A DNA stretch of 37,453 nt, taken from contig NZ_JAIQZM010000015.1 of NCBI RefSeq assembly GCF_023333595.1, positions 105,078-142,530 of the forward strand. The letters are read 5' to 3'. Positions 32,861-37,453 of this stretch are shown piece after piece. This stretch comes from Argonema galeatum A003/A1. Its GTDB lineage: Bacteria > Cyanobacteriota > Cyanobacteriia > Cyanobacteriales > Aerosakkonemataceae. Both the position numbers and the translations under genes were made by a program. The number at the start of each line of letters is the position of its first letter. Position 1 is the stretch's first letter. The notes under the pieces were generated by a model. The model made no database searches. It was given only the letters and a program-made list of their open reading frames with translations, and was not told the DNA's origin.

Positions 32861-34477
32861 TCACCACAAGCCTCTCTTACCGCTGGGTCGCACTGTCATC
32901 CAGTTTGTCTTTGCCATAGCCAACTGCTCTTCTGTGATTCGGGCACCCGTAAGATTGGCTCCACACAGGTTCGCTCCCCTGAGATTAGCATTGCTCAGAT
33001 GAGCGTAGCTGAGGTCTGCCCCTCTCAGATCGGCCCCTTCTAAGTCGGCGTAGCTTAAATAAGCCCTGCCCAAGTTAGCATCCTTCAGGATTGCATAATT
33101 TAAACTCGCCCGACCAAAATCGGCCTGAAACAAATTGGCTCCAAGAAGATTTGTTTTGTTCAACCTGGCTTGGTGGAAAATAGCTTCTGATAAGTTAGCT
33201 TTTTGCAGATTCAGCAAGCTGAGATTTTGTTGTGCAAAATCCCGTCTGCCCTTGTTATAGGCTGATTGCACCTCTTGGGAATCTAGCTTGCGCGGCACTT
33301 TACTTTTATTTCCGTTAGTACCGCTGCTGTGTACTGTGTTATCGCCAGTTCTACCCATACCGCTGCGACTCCCTGCTATGCCGGAGTTTATATCCGTTCC
33401 TTCTAGCCTGGTTCGCCGTGCCCGAATAGCCATTGCCGCACGGGAGAGATTCGCTGACCCAGCCGAACCTCCTGAAGCACCTGCTGCCGAACCTCCTGAA
33501 ATCGGCCCCAATCTGCTTGCAGGTGGCTGGGAGATTCCAGTAGCGGGAGACATCAGACCCTGAGCTAAGCTATCCATGTATGGCTCTAGCTCCAGCGCTC
33601 TGAGGACTTCATTGGACGACTGATAGCGATGCCGGACTGACACCTCCAACATTTTCTTGAGGACTTCTACAAAATGCGGGCTGACGCGGATGTGTTTTTC
33701 CCAGAGCATCTCGCCTGTTGAGGGATTGTAGTCTAAATCTTTGGGAGATTTGGCAGTGAGTAGATAAATACAAGTGATTCCTGCGGCGTAGATATCGCTG
33801 GCGTAAACCGGGCGCATGGCCATTTGCTCTGGTGGCGCAAAACCAGGGGTGCCAATGGCATAAGCAGTCAAGGCAGTTTGCTCAGAAGCACTCGACGCTG
33901 TTTGGTTTACTTGGTTTTTAACTGCTCCAAAGTCAATCAGTACCAGTTTTTTGTCTTCTAGGCGGCGAATCAGGTTGGCAGGCTTGATGTCGCGGTGAAT
34001 TACCTGCTGACTGTGGATGTAGTGCAACACTGGCAGCAGTTCGCTCAAGAATTGTTTGACGCCCTCTTCGCTAAATGGGCCATTTTGTTTGACTTCCCGC
34101 TGTAGGGTTGAGCCGGAGACATACTCCTGAACCAAATAAAATTGTTGATTGTCTTCAAAGTAATCGAGCAGTCGCGGCACTTGGGGATGGTTGCCAATCT
34201 TACCCAGGGTTTTGGCCTCGCGCTCAAACAGATCTCGCGCCATTTGGAAAACGTGCGGTGCTGTTGCCGTGGGGCGCAGTTGCTTGATAACGCAGCTGGG
34301 CTGACCGGGCAACAACTCGTCTATGGCTAAAAAAGTTGCTCCGAAGCCACCTTGCCCTAATGGTGTTGTGGCGCGATAGCGATCGCGTAGCCGCACTTTG
34401 GTTCCACACGCCAGACAAATGTCGGTATGCTCCGGGTTTTCTGGATTGGGACAGGCTGGATTTAAGCAATAGCTCAT
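32861..34477 (-). CDS. Zinc-ribbon Ser/Thr protein kinase with pentapeptide repeats
   Basis: 538 aa. C4, C9, C21 and C24 (NPACP, CLACG) form an N-terminal zinc ribbon. The Hanks kinase domain spans about residues 34-300: glycine loop GQGGFG (41-46), K65 in CVIKQL, catalytic loop HRDIKPANLI (D163, N168), IDFGAVK (D182) and GTPGFAPPEQ. A low-complexity glycine/serine linker (about 310-395) follows, then pentapeptide repeats (LSLLNLQKANLSEAIFHQAR, ADLEGADLRGADLSYA). This domain order is known for cyanobacterial kinases. All catalytic residues are present, so it is likely active in the cytosol. The substrate is unknown. Confidence 0.93.
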   Translation of the reverse strand: MSYCLNPACPNPENPEHTDICLACGTKVRLRDRYRATTPLGQGGFGATFLAIDELLPGQPSCVIKQLRPTATAPHVFQMARDLFEREAKTLGKIGNHPQVPRLLDYFEDNQQFYLVQEYVSGSTLQREVKQNGPFSEEGVKQFLSELLPVLHYIHSQQVIHRDIKPANLIRRLEDKKLVLIDFGAVKNQVNQTASSASEQTALTAYAIGTPGFAPPEQMAMRPVYASDIYAAGITCIYLLTAKSPKDLDYNPSTGEMLWEKHIRVSPHFVEVLKKMLEVSVRHRYQSSNEVLRALELEPYMDSLAQGLMSPATGISQPPASRLGPISGGSAAGASGGSAGSANLSRAAMAIRARRTRLEGTDINSGIAGSRSGMGRTGDNTVHSSGTNGNKSKVPRKLDSQEVQSAYNKGRRDFAQQNLSLLNLQKANLSEAIFHQARLNKTNLLGANLFQADFGRASLNYAILKDANLGRAYLSYADLEGADLRGADLSYAHLSNANLRGANLCGANLTGARITEEQLAMAKTNWMTVRPSGKRGLW

Positions 34478-34623
34478 TCAGCTTCACTCGCTTCAGGATT
34501 AATCAGCGGTCTTAGAGTGCCCTACTTTCATTATCTGGGCACAAATGAACAAATACAGTGGTATCTGTGGAAAAAATATTTTAAAGAGTTGATAAAGAAA
34601 CACTAACAGTACTTAAAGTGTTC

Positions 34624-34643
34624 GTAAATATCCGAATATTTAC
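34624..34643. promoter_or_regulatory. GTAAATAT-CCGA-ATATTTAC palindrome
   Basis: A perfect 8-bp inverted repeat with a 4-bp centre, in the divergent gap 34478-34784 between the kinase and pheT. It could be a regulator site. No other feature stands out in this gap except the pheT leader, where AGGTAAAGG lies about 15 bp before the ATG. Confidence 0.4.
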
Positions 34644-34784
34644 TTACCATGAAATTGCCTAACCATTTAACTCACCTAACCTAGAATGCCCAAGCCTGCC
34701 TGGAAAGGTAACAAGAAGCCTTGGATCGGGTGAGCGCTCTTGATAAAATAGTCAGTCTGACATAGGTAAAGGCGTCAAGAGCAA

Positions 34785-37226
34785 ATGCGTATCTCTCTGA
34801 ACTGGCTGCGGGAACTGGTCGATTTCACGATGACTCCAGAAGAGTTGGCTCATACCCTGACGATGGCTGGGTTTGAAGTGGAAGATATTGAAGATCGGCG
34901 CACTTGGGCTGATGGTGTGGTTGTCGGCAAAGTGCTTAGTTGTCAACCCCACCCCAATGCCGATAAGTTGAGAGTCTGCGAAGTGGATATCGGTGCGGCG
35001 GCACCTTTAAATATCGTCTGCGGAGCGGCGAATGTCCGGGCAGACCTCTATGTGCCGGTAGCTACTGTAGGTACACATCTGCCCATCATCGATCTGAAAC
35101 TTCGGCCTACGAAACTGCGGGGCATCCGCTCGGAGGGGATGATTTGTTCTCTAGCAGAACTCGGTCTGGCCAAAGAATCGGCTGGAATTCATAGTTTTGA
35201 AGCAGAAAACCTGGAACTGGGCAGGGACGTTCGGCCTCTGCTGGGTCTAGATGATGCGATTTTAGACATAACGGCAACCGCTAATCGAGCTGATGCTTTG
35301 AGTATGGTAGGCATAGCGCGGGAGGTAGCGGCGCTGACTGGGGCAACCTTGAAATTACCAGAAGCAGTTGAGGTATCAATTCCAGATAAAGGATCGGGTC
35401 TAAATCTGAAAATTCAGGAGCCTCAAGCTTGTCCTGCATACATTGGCACTACGATCGCACAAGTAAAAATTGGCCCTTCTCCCGATTGGTTACAACGACG
35501 TTTACAAGCATCTGGGGTTCGACCTATTAACAATGTAGTCGATATCACTAACTACATTCTATGGGAATGGGGTCAGCCGCTTCACGCTTTCGATCGCGAT
35601 CGCTTACTAGCCGTAGGAGGTAAAGATTCCCTGACAATTGGCGTCCGTTTCGCTAATACAGGAGAATCTTTTAAAACTCTGGACAATCAAACCCGCACCC
35701 TCCAACCGCAAACTCTCCTGATTACATCTAATGACAAACCAGTCGCCCTTGGTGGCGTCATGGGCGGTGAAGAAACCGAAGTCCACGACAAAACTCAAAA
35801 TATCCTTCTGGAAGCCGCCCTGTTCGATATGATGGCAATTCGCCGTTCTGCCCGCAGTCAAGGTTTGCGGACTGAGGCTTCGGCCCGCTACGAACGGGGC
35901 GTTAATCAGGCAGAATTGGAAGTGGCCTGTCGCCGTGCGATCGCAATGATCTGCGAATTGGCTGGGGGAGTCCCAGTGGGGCAAGAAATGGCGGATGCTA
36001 GGCCAAATCAGTCGGCTTGGACGCGATCGATCGAACTGCGTATCGATCGAGTCAACCAAGTTTTAGGCCCGGTAGATTTGGGAGAGGATGATATTGGGGA
36101 ACTGCAAGCAGAGGAAATCCAACGTATCCTCACCGCTTTGGGATGTAAAGTTGTTCCCACGGCACAAGAGGGAGTCTTTTCGGTGACTGTACCGCCCTAT
36201 CGCTACCGAGATTTAGAGCGGGAAATCGATTTAATAGAAGAAATTGCCCGTCTGTACGGTTACGACAATTTCTGCAACGATTTGCCGGAAGAGTCAGAAG
36301 CAGGGTATCTTTCAGCTGACCAGCTACTAACCCGAAAACTGCGAGAAGCTTTCCGGGGATCTGGATTGACGGAATTGGTGCATTACTCCCTGGTAAAACC
36401 GGAAGGCGATGCAAAAATTGTGCTTCGCAATCCTATGTTTGCGGAATACTCGGCTTTGCGGAAAGATATCATATCTGGGCTCATCGATGCTTTCCAATAC
36501 AATCTGGAACAGGGAAATGGCCCGCTGAACGGGTTTGAAATTGGTCGGATATTCTGGCAAGAAGAAGATGGGCTAATGGAAGCAGACTCCTTAGCCGGTA
36601 TCATAGGAGGCGATCCTACACTCGGTCGCTGGAGTCGGTCTGGCCGGGAACAACCGATGACTTGGTTTGAAGCTAAAGGTGTTCTGGAAAGCGTATTTGG
36701 ACGATTAAATTTTCAAGTAGAATACCAACCAGACCGGCGCGATGAGCGTCTGCATCCGGGACGCACGGCATCTTTGTGGGTGCAGGGCGATCGCTTGGGG
36801 ACGTTTGGACAACTTCATCCCCAATTGCGGAAAGAACGGGATTTGCCAGATGCAGTCTACGTTTTCGAGCTGGATTTGGATGTGTTGCTGGATTATCTAG
36901 ATCGGGATGAAAACTTTATTCCTACGTTCCACCCTTATTCCAATTTCCCAACATCCGATCGCGATATTGCTTTTTTTGCACCCTCTGCTGTTCATGTTGC
37001 GGAACTTGAACGGGTAATGGCTAAAGCTGCTGGTAATCTATTGGAGTCCGTGGAATTGTTTGATGAATATAAGGGTGAGAATGTCCCAGAAGGTCAACGC
37101 AGTCTGGCGTTTAGGTTAGTATATCGATCGAGCGATCGTACCCTCACCGACGAAGACATCGAACCCGTACATCAAAAAGTCCGCGAAGCCCTCGCCGAAA
37201 AGTTCAGCGTCAGTCTGAGAAGCTAA
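34785..37226 (+). CDS. pheT: Phenylalanine-tRNA ligase beta subunit
   Basis: 813 aa, the usual bacterial length. The N-terminal tRNA-binding domain ([20 protein letters not shown]) is followed by the B3/B4 editing region ([33 protein letters not shown]), B5 ([20 protein letters not shown]), the synthetase-like core and a C-terminal ferredoxin-fold anticodon-binding domain ([17 protein letters not shown]). It pairs with PheS (alpha subunit), which is not in this window, to charge tRNA-Phe in the cytosol. In cyanobacteria pheS and pheT are often apart. Start ATG at 34785. The frame is intact. Confidence 0.98.
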   Translation: MRISLNWLRELVDFTMTPEELAHTLTMAGFEVEDIEDRRTWADGVVVGKVLSCQPHPNADKLRVCEVDIGAAAPLNIVCGAANVRADLYVPVATVGTHLPIIDLKLRPTKLRGIRSEGMICSLAELGLAKESAGIHSFEAENLELGRDVRPLLGLDDAILDITATANRADALSMVGIAREVAALTGATLKLPEAVEVSIPDKGSGLNLKIQEPQACPAYIGTTIAQVKIGPSPDWLQRRLQASGVRPINNVVDITNYILWEWGQPLHAFDRDRLLAVGGKDSLTIGVRFANTGESFKTLDNQTRTLQPQTLLITSNDKPVALGGVMGGEETEVHDKTQNILLEAALFDMMAIRRSARSQGLRTEASARYERGVNQAELEVACRRAIAMICELAGGVPVGQEMADARPNQSAWTRSIELRIDRVNQVLGPVDLGEDDIGELQAEEIQRILTALGCKVVPTAQEGVFSVTVPPYRYRDLEREIDLIEEIARLYGYDNFCNDLPEESEAGYLSADQLLTRKLREAFRGSGLTELVHYSLVKPEGDAKIVLRNPMFAEYSALRKDIISGLIDAFQYNLEQGNGPLNGFEIGRIFWQEEDGLMEADSLAGIIGGDPTLGRWSRSGREQPMTWFEAKGVLESVFGRLNFQVEYQPDRRDERLHPGRTASLWVQGDRLGTFGQLHPQLRKERDLPDAVYVFELDLDVLLDYLDRDENFIPTFHPYSNFPTSDRDIAFFAPSAVHVAELERVMAKAAGNLLESVELFDEYKGENVPEGQRSLAFRLVYRSSDRTLTDEDIEPVHQKVREALAEKFSVSLRS

Positions 37227-37295
37227 TCGATTTTGGATTTTAGATTTTGGATTTAATCCCAAATCCGGGTTAACTACCCCCTTTTTCTTGAAGCC

Positions 37296-37347
37296 CCCGC
37301 CGGCGGGCGAGAGTACGCGCAAGCCGCGACTTTAGTCGTCTAGGCTT
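37296..37347. other. Two hairpins after pheT
   Basis: The palindrome CCCGCCGGCGGG (37296-37307) and the stem AAGCC-G-CGACT-TT-AGTCG-TCTA-GGCTT (37321-37347). They may serve as terminators. The AAGCC-rich context also resembles ends of cyanobacterial IS605 elements, so they may be a relic. No gene lies beside them. Confidence 0.45.
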
Positions 37348-37378
37348 TATATAGCAACCGCCAAGGCGACTCTTGACA

Positions 37379-37453
37379 GTAGGGGCGAAGCATTCGGGCA
37401 TATAATTTATTGGTTAAAACCGAAGATTTACTACCCGAATGCTTCGCCCCTAC
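37379..37453. repeat. 20-bp inverted repeat (GGGGCGAAGCATT family), copy 2
   Basis: GTAGGGGCGAAGCATTCGGG (37379-37398) pairs perfectly with its complement at 37434-37453 around a 35-base A/T-rich centre. It shares GTAGGGGCGAAGCATT with 12520-12535, while the inner bases differ. It ends exactly at the window edge. Confidence 0.88.

Noticed and set aside
35607..36604. Minus-strand frames inside pheT
   Set aside because: Shadows of a conserved essential gene.

Overview
The window looks like a chromosomal segment of a filamentous (Oscillatoriales-like) cyanobacterium. The evidence is the dense GCGATCGC (HIP1) octamers, heptameric short tandem repeats (STRRs) in many intergenic gaps, and typical cyanobacterial families: pentapeptide-repeat proteins, TPR proteins, a zinc-ribbon serine/threonine kinase fused to pentapeptide repeats, a PPC/DUF4114 surface protein and a standalone TnpB. 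The genus is an inference. No rRNA, tRNA or CRISPR array was seen.

Layout. 1-1.2 kb: the N-terminal part of a secreted or surface DUF4114 protein on the minus strand, running off the left edge in a proline-rich repeat. 1.2-1.9 kb: a repeat-filled gap. 1.9-3.1 kb: an intact standalone IS200/IS605-type tnpB whose stop codon lies inside a right-end hairpin. 3.2-5.2 kb: a perfect operator-like palindrome, a VOC/glyoxalase-like gene and an aldo/keto reductase in tandem, then a convergent SnoaL-like gene. 5.5-7.7 kb: a repeat-containing calcium-binding-like protein and a secreted pentapeptide/DUF4214 protein. 8.2-14.6 kb: a nicotinamidase-like hydrolase, a very large TPR-glycosyltransferase-FkbM fusion and a TPR protein, separated by copies of a dispersed repeat of about 145 bp.

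14.6-21.4 kb is a decaying defence and addiction island. It holds a controller (XRE) gene, a candidate restriction gene broken by one in-frame stop, and a convergent C5-cytosine methyltransferase. The sequence motif GAATACTATA lies upstream of both the controller and the methyltransferase. Next come a toxin-first PIN/antitoxin pair, a vMAP-type NB-ARC ATPase, a DUF433 antitoxin with a doubly broken DUF5615-type toxin, and scraps of one or two more toxin-antitoxin modules. The protective halves (methyltransferase, antitoxin) remain open while the harmful halves (nuclease, toxin) are broken.

21.4-26.4 kb: a DUF6263-like secreted protein, an LtrA remnant damaged at both ends, murG, an NTF2-like secreted protein and an SDR oxidoreductase. 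26.4-29.9 kb: a tnpB 3' remnant that continues the reading frame of an RDD/pentapeptide membrane protein past its stop, then two small genes. 30-34.5 kb: a glycosyltransferase, GDP-mannose dehydratase, a four-helix-bundle protein and a Ser/Thr kinase, all on the minus strand, probably linked to surface polysaccharide and signalling. 34.8-37.2 kb: pheT, followed by hairpins and a 20-bp inverted repeat at the right edge.

The most useful leads are the restriction-modification locus with its stop codon and shared promoter motif, the toxin-first PIN pair beside the NB-ARC ATPase, the dispersed repeat family, the two tnpB right-end structures, and the FkbM domain that lacks two usual acidic residues.
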